Shown: piece after piece, positions 30,757-38,932 of the stretch
Layout of the letters: each line of letters begins with the position of its first letter
Numbering within the stretch: the stretch's first letter is position 1
Notes under the pieces: generated by a model
What the model was told of the DNA's origin: nothing
Databases searched by the model: none
What the model saw: the letters and a program-made list of their open reading frames with translations, nothing else
Assembly: GCA_903896015.1 (NCBI GenBank)
Contig: CAITWF010000072.1
Span: 62,001 to 126,000, forward strand
Source: an uncultured Opitutia bacterium
GTDB lineage: Bacteria; Verrucomicrobiota; Verrucomicrobiia; Opitutales; Opitutaceae
Reading direction: 5' to 3'
Length of the DNA stretch: 64,000 nt
Translations under genes and position numbers: made by a program

Positions 30757-33747
30757 TTAGTTGGATTTTTTCACCGGAGCCGGCTTCTGAGGCGCCGCGG
30801 CGGTGACGAGCAGGTCGTGCCACTCGTGGCGATCGAGGTCGGCGAGGGTGCCGCCGAAAGTGAGGGGCTGGACGAGCGGCGTGTAGTCGGCGGAATCTTT
30901 TGCTGCGGGCAGCAGTCCGGCGTCGACGAGAAATTTGGCGGGCGGGCCGCGCAGCCCGAGTTGCAGGGTTAGGCTCAGGGGCCGCTGGCCGAGTGGGATG
31001 GAAGCGGCGCTGGCGATCTGGCCGGAGCCGGTCACGCGCTCGTTGGTGGCGGTGATCGCGAGATCGCTCAGGCGGATCAAGCCGTCAGCGTCGCGCACGG
31101 CGGTGAGGGTGAATTGATCGTAGCGGAATTCGGCGGTCGCGTAAGTGAAGTTGAGGACGGCTTCGGTGTTTTTGCTCAGCGGATTTTTGTCGGATTGGAG
31201 GATGTTGGATTTGGTTTTCAGCAGCGTGCCGAAGACCGATCCGACGGTGCCGAGCGCGTCTTTCACCGGCGTGGGCGCTTCGGTGAGGGAGTTGGCGACG
31301 CTGGTCTGGAGGAGGTTGGTGCTCCCGTTTTTGCTGGTGAGGCGAAACTCCTCGCGGGCGTGGTGCGTGAGATCGGCGAGGTTTTTTCCGTTGCCCGTCA
31401 GTGTGGTGTCGACGGCGAATCGACCGCGCAACAACGGTTCGCGTCCGCGCGGCGTCGGGCCGAGCAGGAGCGCGGCGTCGAGTTCGTCGACGGTGGCTTT
31501 GGCTGTGGCCGCATACGGGACGTCGGCGCCGGCATCGAACGTAATCGCCCCCTCGACGCGCACATGGCGATCCTTGTGAAATACCCCACGGCCGCCTTCG
31601 AGCCGGAGCGCGGAGCCGTTGAGAAAGAGCGTGCCGCCGACATCGGTGAACGCGTGCCCGAGTGCGAGGAGCTGGCTGAAATCGAAACTCACACGTTCGA
31701 CCGCGTTACCCCAAAAGGGAGTGAGATCGCGCGCACTGGCGGGCTGGGTGATCGACGCGAAGGGAGCGGCGAGCACGGCGAGGTGCTCGAGGGTGACTTG
31801 GTCGCCGTTGAGCGTGACGAGTGCATGACCGCCTGATGATGGACGGGCCCAACTGCCCTCGGCGGTGACCTCCGATTTGCCTTTGCCGACGGTGATTGTG
31901 AGCGGGGCAAGAAAGGTGAGGCGGCCGTTGGTGTCGGCGCTGACGTGGAGTTTCGCGGCAACGGTATGGGCGGCGTCGCGCCCCGTCGCAGTGAAGGTGG
32001 TGTCGGCCGTGAGCCACGCGCCAGCCTGCAGGGAAAAGTCACCCGCGGCGGAGCGGCCTACGCCGTTGAGCGCTGGCCACGCCGTCAGATCGGCCTGCCA
32101 CGTGCCGGTGATTTTGATCGGTTGATCGTCGCCCGCGGCGCGCGTGGCTTTCGCATCGACGGTTGCTACACGCCGGCCAGCGTGATCGATCGTGAGCGGC
32201 GACGCCGCTGCCTGCCACGCGCCCGAGCTGAATTCAGCGACAAGCGTGAGCGATAGATCGAGGTCGCGGGCGACGACGGCCGGGCCGTTTTGCAGGGCGA
32301 AGCCACGCGCGGTGAGCGGGGATTTCGAGCGCACGAAAAATTTCCCGGCGTCGGCGCGCACGAAAAATTCACCGCTCATCGCTCCGCCGGCTGGCGCGAA
32401 GCCGCGAGTGGGATTGAAAATCCACGCGAGGGGCAGGCCGGTGAGCGATCCTCCCAGCCAGTCCGCCGCTGGCGCAGCGGGGCGGAGCGCGCCGGTGGTT
32501 TCGTCGATTGTGAAGGCTTGCAGCGACTGCAAGGTCGCGATGGGTTCTGCGCCGCTGAGTTTGGCGCCCAGGCGATCGACGCGCAGTGACGCTGCGCTGT
32601 GCGTGAGATCGAAATCGGTGTGGAGCGTCACGGTGCCGACGCGATCGAACGGAGAGGCGAGGCCGCGGCCGGTGGTGTTGAGCTGGCCGGTCACGCGGAG
32701 GCGCGCGAATGTGTCATCGGTCTCAAACGCACCGGTGCCGGTCGTCGCGAGCGTGGGCACCGCGCTCGGCGGAAAAAAAGTCGCGAGGTCGGAGTCACGC
32801 GCATCAATCGTCCACGTGCCGGCGATCGGGCCGGTGGCCGTGGGACAACGCACCGTGAGCGCGGCAACGCGGCGGTCGGCGCGTTTGAGACTGAGGTCGT
32901 AGGTTTCGCCGTGTGTTTGATCAGCGGCGCTCAACGCGACGGCGAAACTTAGGTCCGCCGGCAGCGCGCGACCCTTCGCGGAAATGTAGCTTGTGAGTTC
33001 GATCCGGCTGGGCCGGCGAGCGGACGTGGTCGTTAACGCGAGTTGTCCGTGCGTCGTAATCATCGCGATCAGAAAGCCGGCGTCGCTGATCAGCGGAAAC
33101 GTCGTCGTGAGGTCGAAGTGGCCATCGCGACCCGGGCCGATCCCGCCGCCAGTGACGATCACGTGCACCGCGATGGGATCGGTGTGCGGGGGCGATGGCA
33201 GCAGGATGTCGCCTTCCAACTCGACTGCGTCGATCGAGACGTCGGGTGGCAGTTCCCAGCCGGTGAGGAGCTGGTGAAAAACGATCGCGACGATCGCGGG
33301 CGCGGAGTTTTTCTGCACGGTCGCGAGCGGACTGGCGGGCGGGGGGCGCGCGGCCATGGTCGCAAGCGAACCTTTGCGTTGCAGCGGGCTGCCGAGGTCG
33401 AGCGTCCAGCCTTTCGCGACCAGCCGGCGGATCGAAAGCGTGTGCTCCCAGTAAGCTCGGACGACGGGGAGTTGCGCCTGGAGCGACGGCACGATGAGCC
33501 CGGCGCCGCCGACGTCGAGATTGAGATCGCGCGCCTCGAGTTGGCCGACGCCGGCAGAGAGCGAGCTGAGCGACGCATGGAGCCCGGGGTGTTCGTCGAG
33601 TTTGCGTTGGGCGATGTCCGTCTGCACCGAGGGAATGAACAACGCGGCCGCGAAAAGGGCGGCGAGCGCGATGAGCGCGGCGAGGCAGAGCAGGAAGCGT
33701 CGAATAAATCTCAAGCGGAGGGCGCCGGTCAGACCGTGCGCCGCCAC
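30757..33747 (-). CDS. AsmA/YdbH-like large envelope protein
   Basis: 996 residues from GTG 33747 (next codons AAHGLTG); TTG 33783 is an alternative, and longer starts would cross the palindrome at 33801 and the divergent gene. One N-terminal TM helix (about 16-40, RRFLLCLAALIALAALFAAALF) is followed by a long beta-rich periplasmic part: LEARDLNLDVGGAGLIVPSL, many Thr/Ala-rich strands, and an AsmA-like C-terminal region with ITATNERVTGSGQI and a closing Lys/Pro tail. Family knowledge: such proteins bridge the inner and outer membrane and are linked to lipid transport or outer-membrane homeostasis. Here the assignment rests on architecture, as no short motif defines the family. Confidence 0.65.
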   Translation of the reverse strand: MAAHGLTGALRLRFIRRFLLCLAALIALAALFAAALFIPSVQTDIAQRKLDEHPGLHASLSSLSAGVGQLEARDLNLDVGGAGLIVPSLQAQLPVVRAYWEHTLSIRRLVAKGWTLDLGSPLQRKGSLATMAARPPPASPLATVQKNSAPAIVAIVFHQLLTGWELPPDVSIDAVELEGDILLPSPPHTDPIAVHVIVTGGGIGPGRDGHFDLTTTFPLISDAGFLIAMITTHGQLALTTTSARRPSRIELTSYISAKGRALPADLSFAVALSAADQTHGETYDLSLKRADRRVAALTVRCPTATGPIAGTWTIDARDSDLATFFPPSAVPTLATTGTGAFETDDTFARLRVTGQLNTTGRGLASPFDRVGTVTLHTDFDLTHSAASLRVDRLGAKLSGAEPIATLQSLQAFTIDETTGALRPAAPAADWLGGSLTGLPLAWIFNPTRGFAPAGGAMSGEFFVRADAGKFFVRSKSPLTARGFALQNGPAVVARDLDLSLTLVAEFSSGAWQAAASPLTIDHAGRRVATVDAKATRAAGDDQPIKITGTWQADLTAWPALNGVGRSAAGDFSLQAGAWLTADTTFTATGRDAAHTVAAKLHVSADTNGRLTFLAPLTITVGKGKSEVTAEGSWARPSSGGHALVTLNGDQVTLEHLAVLAAPFASITQPASARDLTPFWGNAVERVSFDFSQLLALGHAFTDVGGTLFLNGSALRLEGGRGVFHKDRHVRVEGAITFDAGADVPYAATAKATVDELDAALLLGPTPRGREPLLRGRFAVDTTLTGNGKNLADLTHHAREEFRLTSKNGSTNLLQTSVANSLTEAPTPVKDALGTVGSVFGTLLKTKSNILQSDKNPLSKNTEAVLNFTYATAEFRYDQFTLTAVRDADGLIRLSDLAITATNERVTGSGQIASAASIPLGQRPLSLTLQLGLRGPPAKFLVDAGLLPAAKDSADYTPLVQPLTFGGTLADLDRHEWHDLLVTAAAPQKPAPVKKSN

Positions 33748-33800
33748 CGGTGTGCCATCGAACTGCCACGAAGCCAGCGCCAACTTGATCGCCGCCTCGC

Positions 33801-33818
33801 TTACGCAGGTCTGCGTAT
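33801..33818. promoter_or_regulatory. 18-bp palindromic operator candidate (site C)
   Basis: TTACGCAGGTCTGCGTAT: 8-base halves TTACGCAG and CTGCGTAT around GT, with 7 of 8 positions symmetric. It lies in the divergent region, 53 bases upstream of the AsmA-like GTG (33747, minus) and 72 bases upstream of the PQQ-propeller ATG (33891, plus), so it could control either or both. Confidence 0.65.
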
Positions 33819-33890
33819 TCCGCGGACTGCGCTTTCGTGCGATAATCAGCCGGTTCGTTTCAACGCCCTTCCGTCCTTCCCGCTTCTTCC

Positions 33891-35669
33891 ATGAAATCAC
33901 CGTTGCGTTTCCTCGGCGCTTTTTTCCTCGGTTCACTGGCTTGCTCGGCCGGCTTTGCGCCCCTCGCCTTCGCCGCCAGCTCGGCGAAACAAATTTGGAC
34001 CGCCAAGCTGCCCGGCGAAGCCAAATGGCACAAACTCACCGAACTCGGCACGCTGCTCGTCGGCACCGACGATGCGATCGTTTCGTTCGATCCTGACACC
34101 GGCAAGCAACTGTGGACGCACGCCGAATACAAGAAGACCAACCCGCGCAACGCCGTCGACGTCCTCGGCACGCCGCTCCTCATCTGCAACACCTACGATG
34201 GGATGATGAACAGCAAGGTCACGTTTACTGCGATTGATTACTTCACCGGCGAACAACGCTGGGCCACGCCGCAGCTCCTCGGGCAATATCTCGACACGAT
34301 TCCCGTGCCTGCGAAGAACCTCGTGATCTTCGTCGTGCAGACCTACGACGGCGCGGACCCCGGCATCTATCTCAACGCGCACGATCTCGAGACGGGCGCG
34401 CAGAAGTGGTCGACGAAGTTCGCCAAGAGAGGTGGCATCCCGCTCCACATTGCCGACAACAGTGGGCGATGGATTCCTACGATGGATCTTTCCGGCTATC
34501 ACGAGCCGGTGTTCAACGGCGACGAGATGTATCTCGGTTATCTCGGCGTGCACTGCGTCGATCTCACGAGCGGCGCGGTGAAGTGGGGCGTCGAATTTCC
34601 CGCTGGCGCCAAGGGCCTGAAAAAAACTTACGCGCCGCTGCGCCTCGACGGCGAGCGCATCTACGGCGGTGGCGGCGGCAGCGTCTACGCGATCGATCGC
34701 AAGTCCGGCGCCACGATTTGGAAGAGCGATCGCATCTCGGAATTCGCGGGGCTCTTCAAAGCGCGCGACAACGCGATCGTCGCCCAGCTCGAAATCGTCG
34801 GCGGTAAAATCTTTTCGCGCTACGGCGGCAATTTCTCGAACGGCAAGACCGCGGCGTTGAAGGAGCCGCTCGGCGTCGTCGTGCTCGATCCGACGGACGG
34901 CAAGGCGCTCTACCACTTCGATCAGGCGAAGGAGGGCATCACCAACCTTGTCGTCGTTCCCGCTTCGAACTTGGTCGTCTTCGCCGACGGCGCCAATGTC
35001 TACGAAATCGACACGGCTGCGGCGACGCCCACCGAGGCGTTCAAGCTGCCAATCGAGTTTAAGAAGAAAATGGGTGCCGGCTCGGTCGCGAAGATTGGCC
35101 TCGGCGCGCTCGGCGGTGTGAGCGGTCTCGTGAAGGCGGGCATTTCTGCCAACAAGGTGCTGCTCGACGTGCCGGTCGCGGCGAGTTTCGCCAATGGCCG
35201 GGTCGTCGTGCAGGGCAAGCAGCACCTCCTCGGCTTCGATCCGCAGACCAAGACGTCGAACTGGTCGCTGTTTTACGCGGCGCCGAGCGATGCGTTTGCG
35301 AATGTCGCGATGTTTGCCGTGACGGCGCTCGCGGCCGTCGGCGGCAACGCGCAGGTCGCGACCAGCGGCTTCGGCTCAAGCGGCTACAGCAACGGCATCA
35401 GCACGATCCACTCCAATATCGACAGCTTAAACAGCTACACGGAAAAGGCCGCCAAGCGCGCCGGCGGCGTGAAGACTTCGGAAAAATATTCCTACATCCT
35501 CACGAAAGTAGAGAAGGACATCGGCATCGTCGGCGTAAACCTCGCCAGTGGCGAAACCGATCGGCAACTCGTGCTGAAGGAAAAGGATCCGGACTACTCC
35601 GTCGACGAAGACGCCAACCGCATTTTCCACTTCGCGGGCAAGGATTCGGTGATCGCCTACCAGTTTTAA
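33891..35669 (+). CDS. exported PQQ-like beta-propeller protein
   Basis: 592 residues, ATG 33891, signal peptide 1-28 (FLGSLACSAGFAPLAFA). Repeated PQQ-type strands are visible: FDPDTGKQLWTHAEY, DYFTGEQRWATPQ, HDLETGAQKWSTKF, DLTSGAVKWGVEF, DRKSGATIWKSDR and DPTDGKALYHF, giving seven or eight blades. No lipobox is seen, so it is not a typical BamB lipoprotein. No cytochrome motif or quinoprotein dehydrogenase active-site loop is evident, so it is more likely a binding scaffold than an enzyme. A late hydrophobic Gly/Ser-rich segment (VGGNAQVATSGFGSSGYSNG) is unusual. The divergent neighbour is the AsmA-like gene. Confidence 0.8.
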   Translation: MKSPLRFLGAFFLGSLACSAGFAPLAFAASSAKQIWTAKLPGEAKWHKLTELGTLLVGTDDAIVSFDPDTGKQLWTHAEYKKTNPRNAVDVLGTPLLICNTYDGMMNSKVTFTAIDYFTGEQRWATPQLLGQYLDTIPVPAKNLVIFVVQTYDGADPGIYLNAHDLETGAQKWSTKFAKRGGIPLHIADNSGRWIPTMDLSGYHEPVFNGDEMYLGYLGVHCVDLTSGAVKWGVEFPAGAKGLKKTYAPLRLDGERIYGGGGGSVYAIDRKSGATIWKSDRISEFAGLFKARDNAIVAQLEIVGGKIFSRYGGNFSNGKTAALKEPLGVVVLDPTDGKALYHFDQAKEGITNLVVVPASNLVVFADGANVYEIDTAAATPTEAFKLPIEFKKKMGAGSVAKIGLGALGGVSGLVKAGISANKVLLDVPVAASFANGRVVVQGKQHLLGFDPQTKTSNWSLFYAAPSDAFANVAMFAVTALAAVGGNAQVATSGFGSSGYSNGISTIHSNIDSLNSYTEKAAKRAGGVKTSEKYSYILTKVEKDIGIVGVNLASGETDRQLVLKEKDPDYSVDEDANRIFHFAGKDSVIAYQF

Positions 35670-35676
35670 AGACGGG

Positions 35677-36018
35677 TCAGGCCGCTCCGGTCTCGGGCGG
35701 CGTTTTTGCGTCCGGAAGCGCCACGCGGCGCTCCTTCGGATCGGGATTCTGTCGATAAAACAGCGCGGTGTGTCCGACCGCACCGACGCACACGCAACGG
35801 CCCTCGTCGGCGATCTGCATGCAGAGAGCGGCGCGCTCGTCGCGCTCGGCACCGAGAAAACGGAGCTTCACCAGTTCGTGCGCTCGGAGGAGTTTTTGCA
35901 GCTCCTTCGAAAATTCCGGCGTCAGCCCGCCCTTGCCGAGCTTGAGCAGAGGATCGAGGCTCTGGCCGAGGCCGCGGAGAAACGATTTCTGCGCGCCGGT
36001 GAGAGGAAATTCATACAT
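35677..36018 (-). CDS. YhbY-family RNA-binding protein (CRM domain)
   Basis: 113 residues, ATG 36018, overlapping the stop of the pseudouridine synthase gene by 8 bases. The CRM fold is recognisable: LTGAQKSFLRGLGQSLDPLL, LKLGKGGLTPEFSKELQKLL and AHELVKLRFLG, ending VGAVGHTALFYRQNP. YhbY proteins bind pre-50S ribosomal particles and act in ribosome assembly. Pairing with an rRNA pseudouridine synthase supports this. The C-terminal tail after RRVALPDAKTP is extra. Its last codons carry the terminator hairpin of the convergent PQQ gene. Confidence 0.92.
   Translation of the reverse strand: MYEFPLTGAQKSFLRGLGQSLDPLLKLGKGGLTPEFSKELQKLLRAHELVKLRFLGAERDERAALCMQIADEGRCVCVGAVGHTALFYRQNPDPKERRVALPDAKTPPETGAA
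35681..35707 (+). terminator. probable intrinsic terminator of the PQQ-propeller gene
   Basis: Stem GCCGCTC (35681-35687) with GGGCGGC (35695-35701), one U-G pair, loop of seven bases, then G and five T (35703-35707). It starts 12 bases after the stop of the 33891-35669 gene and lies within the 3' codons of the convergent YhbY gene. Confidence 0.6.
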
Positions 36019-36739
36019 ACGCCTGATGAGGCGCGCCGCCTTCCGGCGAGTCAAAGAAATCCAGCGGCAGCTCGCGCCACTGGCCTGGCGCGAGATCGCC
36101 AAGCGCGAGCGCGCCGAATTTTTCCCGGTGCAACGTCAACACGATTGAGCCGGTCGCCGCAAACATCCGGCGCACCTGGTGGTATTTTCCCTCGATGAGC
36201 GTGAGCTCCGCCTCGCGTGGCGAAACGATCTTTAGTTCTGCGGGCGCGCACGGCGCGTCCTCGCCTTCGAGGACTAGCGTGCCGCTCGCGAACCGCCCGA
36301 TCAGTTCCGGATCGAGGTCGCGATCGACGGTGGCGCGGTAAACTTTTGGCACCTTATGCTTCGGCGAGGTAAGCCGGTGCACGAGCGGCGATTGATCGGT
36401 CAGCAGGAGCAGGCCGCTGGTGTCCTTGTCGAGCCGGCCGACGCTCGTGACGATCGGGTTTCGCCGCCGCCAGCGCTCGGGAAGTAGCGAGTAGACGTTG
36501 GGACCTTCGCGCGCTTCGTGCGAACAGACGAGGCCAAGGGGCTTGTTGAGCAGCAAAAGCAGCCCGTCGGGATGATCGAGTGGCTCGCCGTCGACCCGCA
36601 CTTCGCCAGGCGCGACCTTTTGCGCGAAATCGTCCGCCGGCTCGCCGTGCACCGTCACCGCGCCGTTCGCCACCCAGCCGCGCGCCTCGCGGCGCGAGCA
36701 ATAACCGAGGTTGGCGAGGATTTGATCGAGGCGGCGCAT
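36011..36739 (-). CDS. rRNA/tRNA pseudouridine synthase (RsuA/RluB/RluF type)
   Basis: 242 residues, ATG 36739. The N-terminal S4 RNA-binding domain (1-48) reads MRRLDQILANLGYCSRREAR. The catalytic domain has GLLLLLNKPLGLVCSHE, the active-site Asp104 in SVGRLDKDTSGLLLLT, and KHKVPKVYRATVDR with EGKYHQVRRMFAATG toward the end, all standard for the RsuA family. It isomerises a specific uridine in rRNA to pseudouridine in the cytoplasm. Which position it modifies cannot be decided here; the length and YHQVRRMF form resemble RsuA/RluE more than RluB. It is coupled to the YhbY gene by an 8-base overlap. Confidence 0.93.
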   Translation of the reverse strand: MRRLDQILANLGYCSRREARGWVANGAVTVHGEPADDFAQKVAPGEVRVDGEPLDHPDGLLLLLNKPLGLVCSHEAREGPNVYSLLPERWRRRNPIVTSVGRLDKDTSGLLLLTDQSPLVHRLTSPKHKVPKVYRATVDRDLDPELIGRFASGTLVLEGEDAPCAPAELKIVSPREAELTLIEGKYHQVRRMFAATGSIVLTLHREKFGALALGDLAPGQWRELPLDFFDSPEGGAPHQAYV

Positions 36740-36794
36740 GGAGTTCGGGACTCGTTTTGTGCATCCTTCTGCCTTTTTGTGGCGAACCAATTCC

Positions 36795-37931
36795 ATGCTT
36801 TGCTGGCTACTTCTTGTCCTGGCCCTCGCGCTCGCCGCTCTGGGCTCGCTCACGGTTTTCAAAACGCCCGACTGGGCGCCGTGGAAACTTGCGGTGCTCG
36901 CGGGCGAATACGGACACTGGATCGCGCTGGCGCCGGTGCTGGTCGCGGCGCTCGTGGTGATCGTGCCGGTTAACTCGGCATGGAAGGCGCGCGCGACCGT
37001 CTTCATTTGTGCGCTGGCGCTTGGACTCTTGCTCAAGCCGGCGTTTGAAGCCGCGCTGCTCGCGCGCGACTTGCCAGTGAAACTCGAAAAACAATTCGGC
37101 CGCGCGCCACTCACACGCCGGCCCTTTTCACTCGCTACGCTGTGGGGTGGATCATCCGAAGTCATCCCGCCGCAAACGCTGCGCTACGCCGGCGATCTTT
37201 CGCTCGACCTCTATCGGCCACCGCGGGCCGCCGCGGGCCGGCGGTTTCCTTGCGTGATCGTGATTCACGGCGGCGGCTGGGACAGTGGCAGCCGCGCCGA
37301 GATCGCGCATTTCAACCAGTGGATCGCAAGCCGCGGCTATGCGGTCGCCGCGATCGATTACCGGCTCGCGCCGAAATCTCAGTGGCCTGCGCAACGCGAC
37401 GATGTGCTCGCCGCGATCGCGTTTCTCAAGAGCCAAGCCGCCGAACGTGGGATCGATTCCGCGCGCCTCGTGCTGCTGGGCCGCAGCGCCGGCGGCCAGA
37501 TCGCGGAGGCGGTTGGCTACACGCTCAACGATCCCGCGATCCGCGGTGTGATCGCGCTCTATGCGCCGAGCGACATGGTCTTTGCCTACGTCAACGCGCG
37601 CGAGGACGACATCCTGAAATCGCCGACGCTGATGCGCCAGTATCTCGGCGGCACGCCCGATACCGCGCGCGAAAACTACGAGTCGGCGAGCGCGCTCCCG
37701 TGTGTGAACCCGCGCACACCGCCCACGCTCTTGCTCCACGGCGCGATCGATTCGCTGGTGTGGTATCGGCACAGCGTGCGGCTCGACGCGAAGCTCACCG
37801 AGCAAGCCGTGCCGCACGTCTTCCTCTCGCTCCCGTGGGCCACGCATGCGTTTGAATATAATCTGCACGGCCCCGGCGGCCAGCTTACCACGTTTGCGGT
37901 GGAGTGGTTTCTTGCGGCGGTGACGAAGTAG
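36795..37931 (+). CDS. membrane-anchored alpha/beta hydrolase (esterase-like)
   Basis: 378 residues from ATG 36795 (MLCWLLLVLALALAAL). An earlier ATG at 36738 overlaps the divergent pseudouridine synthase start and adds 19 hydrophilic residues, so it is less likely. Three hydrophobic segments occupy about 1-20, 40-60 and 70-90. The catalytic domain from about 130 has IVIHGGGWDSGSR (HGGGW oxyanion), nucleophile elbow GRSAG, acid region LLHGAIDSLVWYRHS and His in LPWATHAFEYN, as in hormone-sensitive-lipase/BD-FAE-type enzymes. The serine hydrolase activity is well supported, the substrate unknown. The combination of several TM helices with this fold is less common. Confidence 0.85.
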   Translation: MLCWLLLVLALALAALGSLTVFKTPDWAPWKLAVLAGEYGHWIALAPVLVAALVVIVPVNSAWKARATVFICALALGLLLKPAFEAALLARDLPVKLEKQFGRAPLTRRPFSLATLWGGSSEVIPPQTLRYAGDLSLDLYRPPRAAAGRRFPCVIVIHGGGWDSGSRAEIAHFNQWIASRGYAVAAIDYRLAPKSQWPAQRDDVLAAIAFLKSQAAERGIDSARLVLLGRSAGGQIAEAVGYTLNDPAIRGVIALYAPSDMVFAYVNAREDDILKSPTLMRQYLGGTPDTARENYESASALPCVNPRTPPTLLLHGAIDSLVWYRHSVRLDAKLTEQAVPHVFLSLPWATHAFEYNLHGPGGQLTTFAVEWFLAAVTK

Positions 37932-38051
37932 CGCGCGATCGACGAGTGCTATGTTCGTCGTGGAAGCGCGCGGGATTTTTCCACGGCCGCGTGTTTTTAT
38001 TTACGTGCGCGACGCACGGCACATTGTCGGCCGCGTCCCGGAAAGAATTCC

Positions 38052-38315
38052 ATGCACTCGCTTCAACTCCTCGCTCAGGCCGCCACGCCTTCCGGCTGGC
38101 ACGACGCGTCGCTCGGCGGCGCTTTGATCAACACTGCCGTCTTCGCCCTCGTCGGGATCGCCGTCGCGATCATCGGCTACAAACTTTTCGATTGGTGCAC
38201 GCCGGGAGATCTCCACGAAGAGATCATTAAGCACCGCAACGTCGCCGCCGCGCTGATCGGGGCCGCCATCATCATCGGCTCCTGCATCGTCGTCGCCGCG
38301 GCCATCATGGGATGA
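38052..38315 (+). CDS. DUF350 small membrane protein
   Basis: 87 residues, ATG 38052, with GGAAAG 8 bases upstream. Two TM helices (about 23-46, GGALINTAVFALVGIAVAIIGY, and 64-86) and the conserved DUF350 motif FDWCTPGDLHEEIIKHRNVAAALIGA between them. Same family as E. coli YjfL. First gene of a three-gene unit with a 4-base overlap to the next gene. DUF350 proteins are almost always found next to glutathionylspermidine-synthase-like genes, as here. The biochemical role is unknown. Confidence 0.92.
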   Translation: MHSLQLLAQAATPSGWHDASLGGALINTAVFALVGIAVAIIGYKLFDWCTPGDLHEEIIKHRNVAAALIGAAIIIGSCIVVAAAIMG

Positions 38316-38920
38316 ACGCGTGGCCCGCAGGGCCAGACGACGGCTCGCGCCGTCGCAGCCGCAACATCGCGCTCGTCTTTATTGGCGCGGTAACCGTCGC
38401 CGGCGGACTCGCCGCGTGGGAAGCGTGGCAGCGTGCGCAGGCTTCGAGCGCCCGGCAGCCGTCGCCTCAACCCGCCGCGCCGCCCGTGAGCGCCGATCAG
38501 GTTTACACGAACAACGCGTTCATTCCCGGGGTCGGCTACTATCACGCGCCGTATCACGCGTGGTTTCCGCACCCGTTTAATTACTATGATCCGGTGCGCG
38601 GCTACTACGCGGGCGGACTTTGGCAGGCCGCGCCGTTTCTGGTGAGCCTGCTGAACTCGCGTCCGAGCAACGATGCCGTTGCGACCGCGCTCGCAACGCA
38701 GCGCTTGCGCGAAGACCTGCAACGGAAGCAGCAACAGCAAGCACAGAGCTCAACGGGATCGTCCGGCGGAATGTTTTTTCGCGGTTCCGGCTTCGGCGGC
38801 TCAGGTTTTTCCTCCACGGCCCCGGGCGGCAGCACCCCGACCGGAAGCGGCGGTGGTTCATCGATCTCGCGCGGTGGCTTCGGCAGCTCCGCGCACGGCG
38901 CCGGTGGCGGCGGCGAATGA
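38312..38920 (+). CDS. membrane-anchored Gly/Ser-rich protein, DUF1190-like position
   Basis: 202 residues, ATG 38312 overlapping the DUF350 stop by 4 bases. Hydrophobic segment at 19-38 (IALVFIGAVTVAGGLAAW), then a Pro/Ala linker and an aromatic segment GYYHAPYHAWFPHPFNYYDP. The C-terminus is Gly/Ser-rich and includes ISRGGFGSSAHG. Gene order DUF350 - this - GSP synthase matches E. coli yjfL-yjfM-yjfC, where the middle gene is DUF1190, and the RGGFG motif is consistent with that family. The family call is mostly by position and this short motif, so moderate confidence. Confidence 0.65.
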   Translation: MNAWPAGPDDGSRRRSRNIALVFIGAVTVAGGLAAWEAWQRAQASSARQPSPQPAAPPVSADQVYTNNAFIPGVGYYHAPYHAWFPHPFNYYDPVRGYYAGGLWQAAPFLVSLLNSRPSNDAVATALATQRLREDLQRKQQQQAQSSTGSSGGMFFRGSGFGGSGFSSTAPGGSTPTGSGGGSSISRGGFGSSAHGAGGGGE

Positions 38921-38932
38921 TTCAACGTCGCG

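Noticed and set aside
37970-38000. CACGGCCGCGTG followed by five T before the DUF350 gene
   Set aside because: The stem is only 4 base pairs around a 4-base loop, too weak to call a terminator for the alpha/beta hydrolase gene.
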